From Ruminococcus sp. CAG:488 (GTDB lineage: Bacteria > Bacillota > Clostridia > Oscillospirales > Acutalibacteraceae), in the NCBI GenBank assembly GCA_000434055.1, contig HF999640.1, positions 1,535-27,137 on the forward strand: a stretch of DNA of 25,603 bases, written 5' to 3'. Positions 8,017 through 16,049 of this stretch are shown piece by piece. Under the pieces are notes generated by a model. That model saw nothing but the letters and a program-made list of their open reading frames with translations, was not told the origin of the DNA and made no database searches. The stretch's first letter is position 1, and each line of letters starts with the position of its first letter. The position numbers and the translations under genes are program-made.

Positions 8017-8517
8017 CTAAAACAAGATTATAAAAACTCCGATTCCAGATAACATTCCGAGTCCGCAGGCAAGCGAAGCATAGCGTTTACGTTTTTCGCG
8101 CGCTTCGTTAAGCCGTTCGTCTGTAAGCTTTACATGATAGCGGCAGCTTGCAATCTGCCCGTCGGCATCACTTCTGCCCAAGCTCTCTCCGAATGAATAG
8201 AGAACGCATGTGTCCTCTCCGTCAACGCTTTTCGACTCATGAATTGCCTGCGCCCAAGCATCCGTAATGTCCATACCCTCGTTTATATAAGAAATGCTTT
8301 TCGGCAGAAAATCAAGCTCCGCAAGCTCGTCTTTTTTTTCGAGCAGTTCAATAAGCTCCGATGTCGGACGGTTCAAAAATTTAATTTCATTCTCCGCTAT
8401 GCCGAACATCAGCGAAATTTTCTCGAGTATGCGAACACGTCGGCTGAGCCTGTATGCTATATACCGTCCGGCCATAGCACAGGCAAGCCCCATTGCAATA
8501 AGTGATAATAATTTCAT
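8017..8517 (-). CDS. spoIIIAB: Stage III sporulation protein AB
   Basis: Membrane protein of the SpoIIIA complex with similarity to type II secretion/pilus assembly GspF-like proteins. The 166 residues have an N-terminal membrane helix, a cytoplasmic helical domain and a C-terminal helix (SLACGLGMLSGIGVFIILF). The family signature is the FGESLGRSDADGQIASC segment at about residues 108-124. The ATG follows an AAAGGGAAA-type ribosome site and lies 12 bases after spoIIIAA. Confidence 0.94.
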   Translation of the reverse strand: MKLLSLIAMGLACAMAGRYIAYRLSRRVRILEKISLMFGIAENEIKFLNRPTSELIELLEKKDELAELDFLPKSISYINEGMDITDAWAQAIHESKSVDGEDTCVLYSFGESLGRSDADGQIASCRYHVKLTDERLNEAREKRKRYASLACGLGMLSGIGVFIILF

Positions 8518-8529
8518 TGCTTTTCCCTT

Positions 8530-9429
8530 TCAGCTTCTGTTCATCAGTATTTTTTTGACCGTAAAATCCTTTTCGTTGAGAAAGACGCACGCCTCCGTCG
8601 CTCCCGCTTCACTGAGCAGATTAAATTGGGGTCTGCGCTTAAGCTCATAAAGCTCCGAGCAATGCATCGTCACAATAAACTTAACGCCGCAGTTGACGAG
8701 CGTGCAAAGCTCCTCTGCCTCTTTCACCGAGCCTATTTCATCGCAGATAACAACATCCGGCGAGAGAGTCCGCACGGCAATACCGATACCCTGAGCCTTT
8801 GGATAGTTTTTTAAAACATCGGTGTTGATCCCGAGGTCATATCCGCTCATTTCACAGCGTTCGTCAATCACGGTGATTTTTTTGTGCTTCTCGTCTGAAA
8901 TCAAACGGCAAAGATCCCGCAAAACAGTGGTCTTACCCGACATCGGCGCGCCGCAAATAACCGTATTCGTCATTCTGCCGCGAAAAAGGCGGTTATATAT
9001 CGGCAACGCACACCCTTTATATTCGGTGGGAATGCGGATATTAAGCCCCTCAACGTTACGAACAGACGTTATCTTTCCGTCACGGACAACTGCAGTGCCG
9101 TAAACGCCGATTCTTATTCCGCCGTCAAGCGTGATAAACCCGTCGGCAATGTTATCCGTCAGACTGTGTACGGAATATCCGCACAGGCGAATAAAGATTT
9201 CTTCAATTTCGGTTCTCGAAAATGAAAAAAGATCCGACGAATAAAAACCGGTGAGCCGTCCCGATTTTGTAATATAATCAGTCCGTCCGGAAAAAACAAG
9301 GGCAACGGGTCGGTCGGCTCTCAGTCGTATTTCGCAAAGAGAATCCGTATCTTTTTCAGCAAGAGAAGTAAAAATTGAGGGGAGATATTTCAGAACAATG
9401 TCAATCTTTTCTTTTTTGTCGTGCCTCAT
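8530..9429 (-). CDS. spoIIIAA: Stage III sporulation protein AA, ATPase
   Basis: Cytoplasmic secretion-type ATPase of the mother cell, proposed to power or assemble the SpoIIIA channel during engulfment. It has the Walker A segment GAPMSGKTT (Lys at about residue 166) and the Walker B segment DVVICDEIGS (about 226-235). The N-terminal CEIRLRADRPVAL and the DGGIRIGVYGTAV segments are family-typical. An in-frame ATG exists at 9441, but the ATG at 9429 is preferred because GGTGAT (9439-9434) sits five to six bases before it, whereas nothing like a ribosome site precedes 9441. It is the first gene of the eight-gene operon. The operon should be under sigma-E, but I could not fit a convincing sigma-E promoter in the short region before it. 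Confidence 0.94.
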   Translation of the reverse strand: MRHDKKEKIDIVLKYLPSIFTSLAEKDTDSLCEIRLRADRPVALVFSGRTDYITKSGRLTGFYSSDLFSFSRTEIEEIFIRLCGYSVHSLTDNIADGFITLDGGIRIGVYGTAVVRDGKITSVRNVEGLNIRIPTEYKGCALPIYNRLFRGRMTNTVICGAPMSGKTTVLRDLCRLISDEKHKKITVIDERCEMSGYDLGINTDVLKNYPKAQGIGIAVRTLSPDVVICDEIGSVKEAEELCTLVNCGVKFIVTMHCSELYELKRRPQFNLLSEAGATEACVFLNEKDFTVKKILMNRS

Positions 9430-9516
9430 TTTTATCACCATTTATTTTTTATGACTTCTTGTCCCGAAATAGAACATATCAGATTTAAAATAAGTGTGAA
9501 TTTTCAGCCGTGCTTA

Positions 9517-9545
9517 TTGAAAGACCGGCAGTTGTGTGGTAATAT
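9517..9545 (+). promoter_or_regulatory. Sigma-A promoter for the yfhO operon
   Basis: TTGAAA at 9517-9522, a 17-base spacer, then TAATAT at 9540-9545. Transcription would start near 9552, about 47 bases before the first start codon. It is divergent from spoIIIAA. Confidence 0.75.
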
Positions 9546-9598
9546 ATAAAGGAAAATTATTTTGAAAAGTGTGTCATGCTTTCACATAAAAGAGAGGA

Positions 9599-12583
9599 AT
9601 GAGTCTGTTGAAAGAAAAAAAGAGTTTTTTGAAAAAGCACCCGAATTCAAAGCTTGCAAAATTTCTTGATCGCAACATTTATATAATACTTGCGTTTGTT
9701 TGCAGTGCCGTACTTATGCTGTTGGTGTATTATTGCTTTGATATTATTCCGTTCGGCAACAAAACCGTTCTGAGAATGGATCTTTACCACCAGTACGGTC
9801 CGCTTTTTGCCGAGCTTTATGACAGACTGACGCAGTTCAAGAGTATGCTTTACTCATGGAATACGGGCGGCGGCGGAGCCTTCCTCGGCAACTATTATAA
9901 CTATCTTTCCAGCCCGATCGGCGGCTTGATAGTTTTACTTTTCGGCCATGAGAATGTCCCCGAAGCAATCGGTGCAATGGTATACGTCAAGAATGCCCTT
10001 GCCGCGGCGGCAATGGCCTATTATCTTAAAAAATCGAACCATAAAAACGATTTCACAATCTCCGCTTTCGGTATTCTCTATGCATTCTGCGGCTTCTTTA
10101 TCGCCTATTACTGGAATATTATGTGGATCGACGCAATGTACCTGCTCCCGCTTGTTGTTCTCGGAATTGAGCGAATAATCAATAAGCAAAAGGCAACCTT
10201 CTATATTATTACTCTTGCAATCACATTCTTCTCTAACTACTACATGGCATACATGATTTGCATTTTCGCCGTGCTCTATTTCCTCGTTTATTTCTTCTCG
10301 AATTATTCGATCAAGGAGGTTCTTCCCACCAAGCCGATCTACGTTGATGAGGACGGTGAGATTTACAACCGAAAAGTAGACAACGTCCTTTACAGCCGAT
10401 TTGTCGAATCGGGTCTGCTGTTCGCTCTCGGCTCGTTCGTGGCTGTCGGACTTGCAGCCGTTGCGCTTCTTCCGACATATTTCTGTCTCAAAGCCTGCTC
10501 GGCAACATCGGGCACATTTCCAAGCGATTATCAGTTCTACAATAATATTTTTGATTTCCTTGCAAATCATCTTACCTCGCTTGAGCCGACGATCAGAAGC
10601 AGCGGCGAAGACGTCCTTCCCAATGTTTATTGCGGAATCATTACCGTTATGCTTGTTCCGCTCTATATTTTCTGCGATAAAATCAAAGCAAAAGAGCGTG
10701 CGGCACACATCGTTTTGCTTGCTGTTTTCTTCCTCGGGTTCAACCTTAATTATCTTAACTATATCGTTCATGCTTTCCATTTCCCGAACGATCTTCCGTT
10801 CAGATTCTCATTCATATATTCATTTGTTTTGCTTTCAATCGCATACAAAGCAATTGTCAACATCAAATCGTTTTCAACAAAGGCCTTGCTCGGTTCCGGT
10901 GTTGCGACAGTTCTCTTTGCCGTCCTTGTTCAAAGGCTCGGTTCAAAGAATGTTACGGAAACCTCAATCTATCTCAGCATAGCGTTCGTTGCGGTCTATA
11001 CCGTTGTTCTCGGCCTTATGAAAAAGAAAAACTATGCTCAGTCGGCTGTCTCGCTCCTGCTTATGTGCTGCGTCTTTGCCGAGGTTGCGGTCAGTGACAC
11101 AAGCCACTTTGTCATGAGTCAGCAGAAGCCGAACTTTGTTAACGGCTATACCGAGTTTAGGGAGCTCAAAGAAAAACTCGACACCGTTGAGGGTACGGAC
11201 AAATACAGAATGGAGCTTACGAATATCAATACGCTTATGGACGCTTCATGGTTCAACTACAACGGCGTTTCCGTTTTCTCATCAATGGCTTATGAAAAAT
11301 CCGCTAATCTCCAGCATAATCTCGGACTGAACAGCAACTATATCAACAGCTATATTTATGCTCCGCAGACGCCTGTTTACAATGCTATGATGTCGCTCAA
11401 ATATCTTGTGAATAACGACGATTCGATAATGAACGACCGGCTGTTTGAGAAGGTTGCGGAAAACGACAGATTTGTTGCATACAGAAATAATTACTGCCTT
11501 CCGATCGCATACAGTGTAAGCGAAGAAGTCGAAAAATGGATAACAACGGGTTCAAATCCGTTTGAAATCCAGAATGATTACTGGACAAGAGCAACCGATG
11601 CCGGCGATGTATTCAAGAGGATTTCGGCAACGACCTACAGCACCGAAAATATCAGAAGCGACGATGAACTCCTTACGGAGAATTTCTCGTATAATAAAGA
11701 AATAACGGGTCAGGAAGGCTCAATAGTCATCAAATATGAAATTCCCGAATCTCAAAACGTCTATCTCTACACCGACTGCAAGAGTGCAGATACAATAAAC
11801 GTTTCGGGCACAAACGGTTTTTCAAAGTCTCAGGATCCGAGCGATCCGTATGTTCTCGACTGCGGTTATCTTGAAAAGGGCGAAATTCTTACCCTTGAAA
11901 TCACAATCCCGTCGGACAAGGAGTCCGGCTATGCCGATATTTATGCCGTCGGTCTTGATATGAATAATTTTGAAGCCGGTTACAACAAGCTTGCCGCTTC
12001 GGCGATGGATATTTCCGAGTTCACGGACACCCACATTAAGGGAACCGTTAACGTCAAGGCAAATGAGCTTGTTTACACCTCAATTAACTATGATGAAGGC
12101 TGGAAGATAACCGTTGACGGCGAAAAGGTTGAGCCGGTCGCTCTCGGCGATGCACTTATCGGAATTGATGCCGCTCCCGGAACACACACAATTGAAATGA
12201 CCTATAAGCCGAAGGGCTTTATGATAGGAGCAGTTGTTTCCGCAGGCACCCTCGTTGCATTTATTTTTGCTCTTATTGTAATTCACATCGTAAAGAAAAA
12301 GAGATATGCAAAAAGCATTGAGATCGACAGCAAGGAAACTGTTGAAACTTCGACGGACGGACCGACAGGCATTGACGCACTGATGGAGCAGGATCTCGGT
12401 AAGAATGCAACCGTTGAGGACGTTGAAAAACTGCTTGACGTTCCTGACGAATATGAGATGAATAAGCAGGATCCGACCGAAACTCTTAACAGAGCGGATG
12501 AGATTCTTAACACACAGAAAATAAATTTAAAAGAAATTCTATCCCAGATAGAGGGTAACGACGACTCGGAGGACAAGGAATGA
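9599..12583 (+). CDS. yfhO: YfhO-family polytopic membrane protein (GT-C-like)
   Basis: Large membrane protein of the bacterial YfhO family. B. subtilis YfhO is implicated in transferring GlcNAc from an undecaprenyl carrier to lipoteichoic acid outside the cell. It has 994 residues. The first membrane helix (about 28-50) is followed by the external loop with GNKTVLRMDLYHQYGPLF and WNTGGGGAFLGNYYNYLSSP, which carries the family Asp and small-residue motifs. About twelve further helices reach residue ~510. A soluble, probably extracytoplasmic beta-rich domain spans ~520-865, then a final helix (~870-895) and an unusually acidic tail of about 99 residues. The ATG at 9599 lies only one base after AGAGAGG, so a CTG at 9605 or TTG at 9608 could be the true start. 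It heads an operon with three downstream genes. Confidence 0.88.
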   Translation: MSLLKEKKSFLKKHPNSKLAKFLDRNIYIILAFVCSAVLMLLVYYCFDIIPFGNKTVLRMDLYHQYGPLFAELYDRLTQFKSMLYSWNTGGGGAFLGNYYNYLSSPIGGLIVLLFGHENVPEAIGAMVYVKNALAAAAMAYYLKKSNHKNDFTISAFGILYAFCGFFIAYYWNIMWIDAMYLLPLVVLGIERIINKQKATFYIITLAITFFSNYYMAYMICIFAVLYFLVYFFSNYSIKEVLPTKPIYVDEDGEIYNRKVDNVLYSRFVESGLLFALGSFVAVGLAAVALLPTYFCLKACSATSGTFPSDYQFYNNIFDFLANHLTSLEPTIRSSGEDVLPNVYCGIITVMLVPLYIFCDKIKAKERAAHIVLLAVFFLGFNLNYLNYIVHAFHFPNDLPFRFSFIYSFVLLSIAYKAIVNIKSFSTKALLGSGVATVLFAVLVQRLGSKNVTETSIYLSIAFVAVYTVVLGLMKKKNYAQSAVSLLLMCCVFAEVAVSDTSHFVMSQQKPNFVNGYTEFRELKEKLDTVEGTDKYRMELTNINTLMDASWFNYNGVSVFSSMAYEKSANLQHNLGLNSNYINSYIYAPQTPVYNAMMSLKYLVNNDDSIMNDRLFEKVAENDRFVAYRNNYCLPIAYSVSEEVEKWITTGSNPFEIQNDYWTRATDAGDVFKRISATTYSTENIRSDDELLTENFSYNKEITGQEGSIVIKYEIPESQNVYLYTDCKSADTINVSGTNGFSKSQDPSDPYVLDCGYLEKGEILTLEITIPSDKESGYADIYAVGLDMNNFEAGYNKLAASAMDISEFTDTHIKGTVNVKANELVYTSINYDEGWKITVDGEKVEPVALGDALIGIDAAPGTHTIEMTYKPKGFMIGAVVSAGTLVAFIFALIVIHIVKKKRYAKSIEIDSKETVETSTDGPTGIDALMEQDLGKNATVEDVEKLLDVPDEYEMNKQDPTETLNRADEILNTQKINLKEILSQIEGNDDSEDKE

Positions 12584-12852
12584 ACAGAACAATAATTACG
12601 GTCATAGGCAAGGATAGAGTGGGCATAATTGCAAGAATTTGTACCTATCTCGCTGAGAATGACATCAATGTACTCGACATTAACCAGTCAATTGTTCAGG
12701 GCTTTTTCAACATGATAATGATTGTTGACGCTCAGAATGCTAAGAAAGACTTCGCCGTTCTCAACGGTGAAATTGAAAAAATCAGCGAAGAGCTCGGCGT
12801 AAAAATTAAGATGCAGCACGAGGATATTTTCAACGTAATGCACAGAATTTGA
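12580..12852 (+). CDS. ACT-domain protein, UPF0237 type
   Basis: A free-standing ACT domain of 90 residues, resembling the GcvR-like UPF0237 family. ACT domains bind small ligands, usually amino acids, and regulate partner proteins. The start ITVIGKDRVGIIARICTYL (about residues 6-24) is the classic beta-strand, Gly and helix of ACT domains, followed by NDINVLDINQSIVQGFFNM. The ATG overlaps the yfhO stop by four bases, with GGAGG at 12568-12572 as ribosome site. It is followed eight bases later by a UPF0210 gene, a pairing I recall as recurrent in Firmicutes and archaea. No enzyme activity is expected; ligand and partner are unknown. Confidence 0.88.
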   Translation: MNRTIITVIGKDRVGIIARICTYLAENDINVLDINQSIVQGFFNMIMIVDAQNAKKDFAVLNGEIEKISEELGVKIKMQHEDIFNVMHRI

Positions 12853-12860
12853 GGTAGGCT

Positions 12861-14225
12861 ATGATAAACTCCTTTGAAGTTCGTGAAACGAACAAAATGA
12901 TTGAAGAAAATAACCTCGACGTGCGTACGATCACCATGGGCATAAGCCTGCTCGACTGCATTGCGTCAGAGGTTGACAAAACCTGCGATAATATCTACAA
13001 AAAAATACTTTCAAAAGCAGGCAGACTCGTTGAAACAGGCGATGAAATTGCGCTTGAATTCGGAATTCCGATAGTCAACAAGCGTGTTTCCGTTACACCG
13101 ATTTCCCTTATAGGTGCAGCTTGCTGCAATACCACGGGAGATTTTGTAAAAATCGCAAAAACTCTTGACAAGGCAGCACATGAGATAAACGTCAACTTCA
13201 TCGGCGGCTTCTCAGCCCTTGTTTCAAAGGGAATGACCCCTGCCGAAAAGCTGCTTATCGAATCCATTCCCGAAGCTCTTGCTTCAACGGAAAGAGTTTG
13301 CAGCTCTGTCAATGTCGGCTCAACTAAAACCGGTATTGATATGGATGCGGTCAAGCTGCTCGGCGAAATTATAGTTAAAACCGCCGAACTGACAAAGAAC
13401 AGCGGCTCTATCGGCTGTGCAAAGCTCGTTGTATTCTGCAATGCACCCGATGATAATCCGTTCATGGCAGGTGCATTCCACGGTGTGACAGAGGCAGACA
13501 CGATTATAAATGTCGGCGTCAGCGGCCCCGGTGTCGTTAAACGTGCCATCAGTGAGGTTAAGGACGGCGACTTCGGCACACTTTGCGAGACGATAAAGAA
13601 AACCGCTTTCAAGGTCACAAGGGTAGGTCAGCTCGTAGCGCGTGAAGCATCACAAAGGCTGGGCGTTCCGTTCGGAATTATTGATCTTTCGCTTGCTCCC
13701 ACGCCCGCAATAGGCGACAGCGTTGCTGAAATATTGGAGGAAATGGGTCTTGAATATGTCGGCGCTCCGGGAACTACTGCGGCTCTTGCATTGCTTAACG
13801 ATCAGGTTAAAAAGGGAGGCATAATGGCTTCGTCATACGTTGGCGGACTTTCCGGCGCATTTATCCCGGTTTCGGAGGATCAGGGCATGATAGACTCGGT
13901 CAATGCCGGTATGCTCACACTTGAAAAGCTTGAAGCCATGACCTGCGTTTGCTCGGTCGGACTTGACATGATTGCTATTCCCGGCAATACAAAAGCTTCA
14001 ACGATTTCCGGCATAATTGCCGACGAAATGGCAATAGGAATGATAAACCAAAAAACCACGGCGGTCAGATTGATTCCCGTAATCGGCAAGGACATCGGCG
14101 ATACCGTTGAATTCGGCGGTTTGCTCGGCTATGCTCCTATAATGCCGGTCAACGGTGCAGACTGTTCGGATTTCATTAACAGAGGCGGCAGAATTCCTGC
14201 ACCGATACACTCGTTTAAAAATTAA
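12861..14225 (+). CDS. UPF0210 (PFL-like, DUF711) family protein
   Basis: Cytoplasmic protein of the UPF0210/DUF711 family, whose fold is related to glycyl-radical enzymes such as pyruvate formate-lyase but whose function is not established. The 454-residue length fits the family. Characteristic stretches are VRTITMGISLLDC (about 21-33), GDEIALEFGIPIVNKRVSVTP, NFIGGFSALVSKGMT, NVGVSGPGVVKRAI and the C-terminal GGLLGYAPIMPVN. The ribosome site GAGGTAGG overlaps the stop of the ACT gene. The adjacent ACT protein may be its regulatory partner, which is an inference from gene order. No glycyl-radical consensus was recognised by eye near the C-terminus. Confidence 0.9.
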   Translation: MINSFEVRETNKMIEENNLDVRTITMGISLLDCIASEVDKTCDNIYKKILSKAGRLVETGDEIALEFGIPIVNKRVSVTPISLIGAACCNTTGDFVKIAKTLDKAAHEINVNFIGGFSALVSKGMTPAEKLLIESIPEALASTERVCSSVNVGSTKTGIDMDAVKLLGEIIVKTAELTKNSGSIGCAKLVVFCNAPDDNPFMAGAFHGVTEADTIINVGVSGPGVVKRAISEVKDGDFGTLCETIKKTAFKVTRVGQLVAREASQRLGVPFGIIDLSLAPTPAIGDSVAEILEEMGLEYVGAPGTTAALALLNDQVKKGGIMASSYVGGLSGAFIPVSEDQGMIDSVNAGMLTLEKLEAMTCVCSVGLDMIAIPGNTKASTISGIIADEMAIGMINQKTTAVRLIPVIGKDIGDTVEFGGLLGYAPIMPVNGADCSDFINRGGRIPAPIHSFKN

Positions 14226-14228
14226 GAT

Positions 14229-15200
14229 ATGAAAAGTTTTGAAATAAAAGCCAATGATGCAGGTCAGCGGCTCGACAAGTTTATAAGAAAAGGTATGCCG
14301 AATCTGCCGCAGTCGCTTATGTATAAATACATAAGAAAAAAGCGAATCAAGGTTAATAACAAGCGTGCCGAAATCTCGACAATTCTGCAGGTCGGCGACG
14401 TTGTTGACATGTATATCAATGACGAGTTTTTTGCCAAGCCCGAAACACGTTACGATTTCACCGGCGCACCGAGCAGACTGGACATTCTCTATGAGGACGA
14501 AAACATCATGCTCCTTGACAAAAAGGCCGGCTTGCTTTGCCACCCGGATGACAGAGAATATGTCGATACGCTCATCACAAGGATAAAGAAATATCTTTAT
14601 GAAAAGGGCGAGTACAAGCCCGATGAGGAGAATTCGTTCACCCCTGCTCTTGTCAACAGGATTGACCGAAACACCGGCGGCATCGTTATCGCTGCCAAAA
14701 ACGCCGAAAGCCTCAGAATAATGAACGCTCAGATGAAGCAGAGAACAAATCTCAAAAAGTTTTATCTCTGCGTCTGCCACGGAATTATGGAACGTGACAG
14801 CGGACTTTTGGAGGGCTATCTCTTAAAGGATGAGAAAAAAAACACTGTTAAAATTCTTAAACATCCCTGCGACGGTGCGAAGGAAATCCGCACAAAATAT
14901 AAGGTTCTCGGCAGGGATTACGATAAACAGCTAAGCCTTGTTGAGGTCGAGCTTATGACGGGCAGAACTCATCAGATCAGGGCACATTTCGCTTCAATCG
15001 GTCATCCGCTTCTCGGCGACGGCAAGTACGGCACAAATAAGCTCAATAAGGACTTCGGCTACCGCAAGCAGTGCCTTTATTCCTACAAACTGGTGTTCAT
15101 GTTTGACGAAAGCGCAGGAATTCTCTCCTATCTCCATTCCAGAGAATTTGAGGTCAAGGACGTCTGGTTCAAACGTGAATTTGAAAACGGAACATTATAA
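14229..15200 (+). CDS. RluA-family RNA pseudouridine synthase
   Basis: Isomerises specific uridines in rRNA or tRNA to pseudouridine. The 323 residues contain an N-terminal S4 RNA-binding domain (about 12-62, beginning AGQRLDKFIRKGMP). The RluA catalytic domain follows: the LDKKAGLLCHP segment, then VNRIDRNTGGIVIAAK with the catalytic Asp at about residue 146, and TGRTHQIRAHFASIGHPLLGD near 246-266. The active-site motif reads R-I-D-R-N-T-G-G rather than the commoner R-L-D-x-x-T-S-G, a conservative change. It starts three bases after the UPF0210 stop without a recognisable ribosome site, suggesting translational coupling. Which RNA position is modified (RluB/C/D-like) cannot be assigned. Confidence 0.92.
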   Translation: MKSFEIKANDAGQRLDKFIRKGMPNLPQSLMYKYIRKKRIKVNNKRAEISTILQVGDVVDMYINDEFFAKPETRYDFTGAPSRLDILYEDENIMLLDKKAGLLCHPDDREYVDTLITRIKKYLYEKGEYKPDEENSFTPALVNRIDRNTGGIVIAAKNAESLRIMNAQMKQRTNLKKFYLCVCHGIMERDSGLLEGYLLKDEKKNTVKILKHPCDGAKEIRTKYKVLGRDYDKQLSLVEVELMTGRTHQIRAHFASIGHPLLGDGKYGTNKLNKDFGYRKQCLYSYKLVFMFDESAGILSYLHSREFEVKDVWFKREFENGTL

Positions 15201-15240
15201 AAAATCCACATTCGGCATTTTCCCGAGTGTGGATTTTTAT
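15199..15240 (+). terminator. Strong bidirectional terminator between RluA-type gene and trmB
   Basis: AAAATCCACATTCGG (15201-15215) pairs with CCGAGTGTGGATTTT (15223-15237) over 15 positions with a single G-U pair and a seven-base loop. A-runs on one side and T-runs on the other let it serve both convergent genes. Confidence 0.9.
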
Positions 15241-15268
15241 CAGCTATGAAATTTTTCTGAAAAAGCGT

Positions 15269-15940
15269 TTACCTTTTATAAGCTTCAAGTCGGTAAATCG
15301 GTTGACCGAGGTCCGAAAATCTCTTTTCATATTCTGTCACGATGTTGCCCTCAAAGTCACTGTTGTGAAGATCAAGTGAAACATTTTTTATTGCCATTCC
15401 GTATTCGGAAAACTCCTGAATCGAATATTCAAAGAAATGCATATTGTCTGTCTTTTGATGAATTTCTCCGTCATCGGTCATCAATCGGTCAAAGATCGCA
15501 AGGAACTTTCTGTTTGTCAGACGGTGATTTGCGTATTTTTTCTTCGGAAACGGACAGGAAAAATTGAGATAGACCCTATCAAAGATTCCGTCGGGAAGAT
15601 ATTTTGGCAAATATTCCGCCGAGCCTTTGATAAAACGCAGGTTAGGAATACTCTCCTCGATCGCTCTTTCGGCGGCAATAACAACAACGTTGGCGCATTT
15701 CTCGACCGCAATATAATTGATATCGGGGTTGCGCTTAGCTATTTCGGCGGCGAACTGACCCTTGCCGCAGCCGACCTCAAGGCGAACCGGATTGGAGTTG
15801 CCAAACCATTTTTCAAGGTCTATATATTCCTTTTCTTCAATTGCCGTGTTAAAGTTTTTATCCTCGCTCTCGATAGAAAAAATCAGACCGCCGCAGCTCT
15901 TCAGTCTTCTGTCAAGATTCTTTTTTCTTCGCATTCTCAT
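15269..15940 (-). CDS. trmB: tRNA (guanine-N7)-methyltransferase
   Basis: SAM-dependent enzyme that makes m7G46 in the variable loop of many tRNAs. Of 223 residues, the SAM-binding motif is LEVGCGKGQFAAE (about 54-66), followed by YIAVEKCANVV. The NFS-x-P-x-PK motif and NHRLT are at about 126-142. C-terminal signatures are TEYEKRF and GQPIYRLEA. The usual S-D-P-W-P-K motif reads S-C-P-F-P-K here (Cys at about 129). The ATG at 15940 follows CGGAG at a nine-base spacing. The gene has its own promoter, back to back with that of tyrS. Confidence 0.93.
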   Translation of the reverse strand: MRMRRKKNLDRRLKSCGGLIFSIESEDKNFNTAIEEKEYIDLEKWFGNSNPVRLEVGCGKGQFAAEIAKRNPDINYIAVEKCANVVVIAAERAIEESIPNLRFIKGSAEYLPKYLPDGIFDRVYLNFSCPFPKKKYANHRLTNRKFLAIFDRLMTDDGEIHQKTDNMHFFEYSIQEFSEYGMAIKNVSLDLHNSDFEGNIVTEYEKRFSDLGQPIYRLEAYKR

Positions 15941-15976
15941 ATTCTTCGCTCCGTTAATTTTTAATAACCGCAGAAT

Positions 15977-16005
15977 ATTTTACACTTTTTTCTTTTTCCC
16001 GTCAA
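15977..16005 (-). promoter_or_regulatory. Sigma-A promoter for trmB
   Basis: On the minus strand, TTGACG (16005-16000), a 17-base spacer and TAAAAT (15982-15977). Its -35 box is only four bases from the -35 box of the tyrS promoter on the other strand. Confidence 0.75.
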
Positions 16006-16009
16006 CCGC

Positions 16010-16038
16010 TTGACAAAATTCTTTAAACAATATATAAT
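16010..16038 (+). promoter_or_regulatory. Consensus sigma-A promoter for tyrS
   Basis: A perfect TTGACA (16010-16015), a 17-base spacer and a perfect TATAAT (16033-16038). Transcription should start near 16045, immediately before the T-box leader. The non-coding stretch 15941-16332 is explained by the two promoters and this leader. Confidence 0.9.
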
Positions 16039-16049
16039 GCTTTCAACAG

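Noticed and set aside
9442..9598. Sigma-E promoter for the spoIIIA operon
   Set aside because: Minus-strand pieces such as CATAAAAAAT and GATATGTT were considered as -10 or -35 elements, but no pair has acceptable spacing and sequence. The promoter is expected biologically but not supported here.
9935..10780. Long minus-strand open frame (281 codons) opposite the yfhO gene
   Set aside because: It is antisense to a convincing membrane-protein gene, has low-complexity Glu/Asn/Arg-rich content and no recognisable domain. It is a codon-bias shadow.
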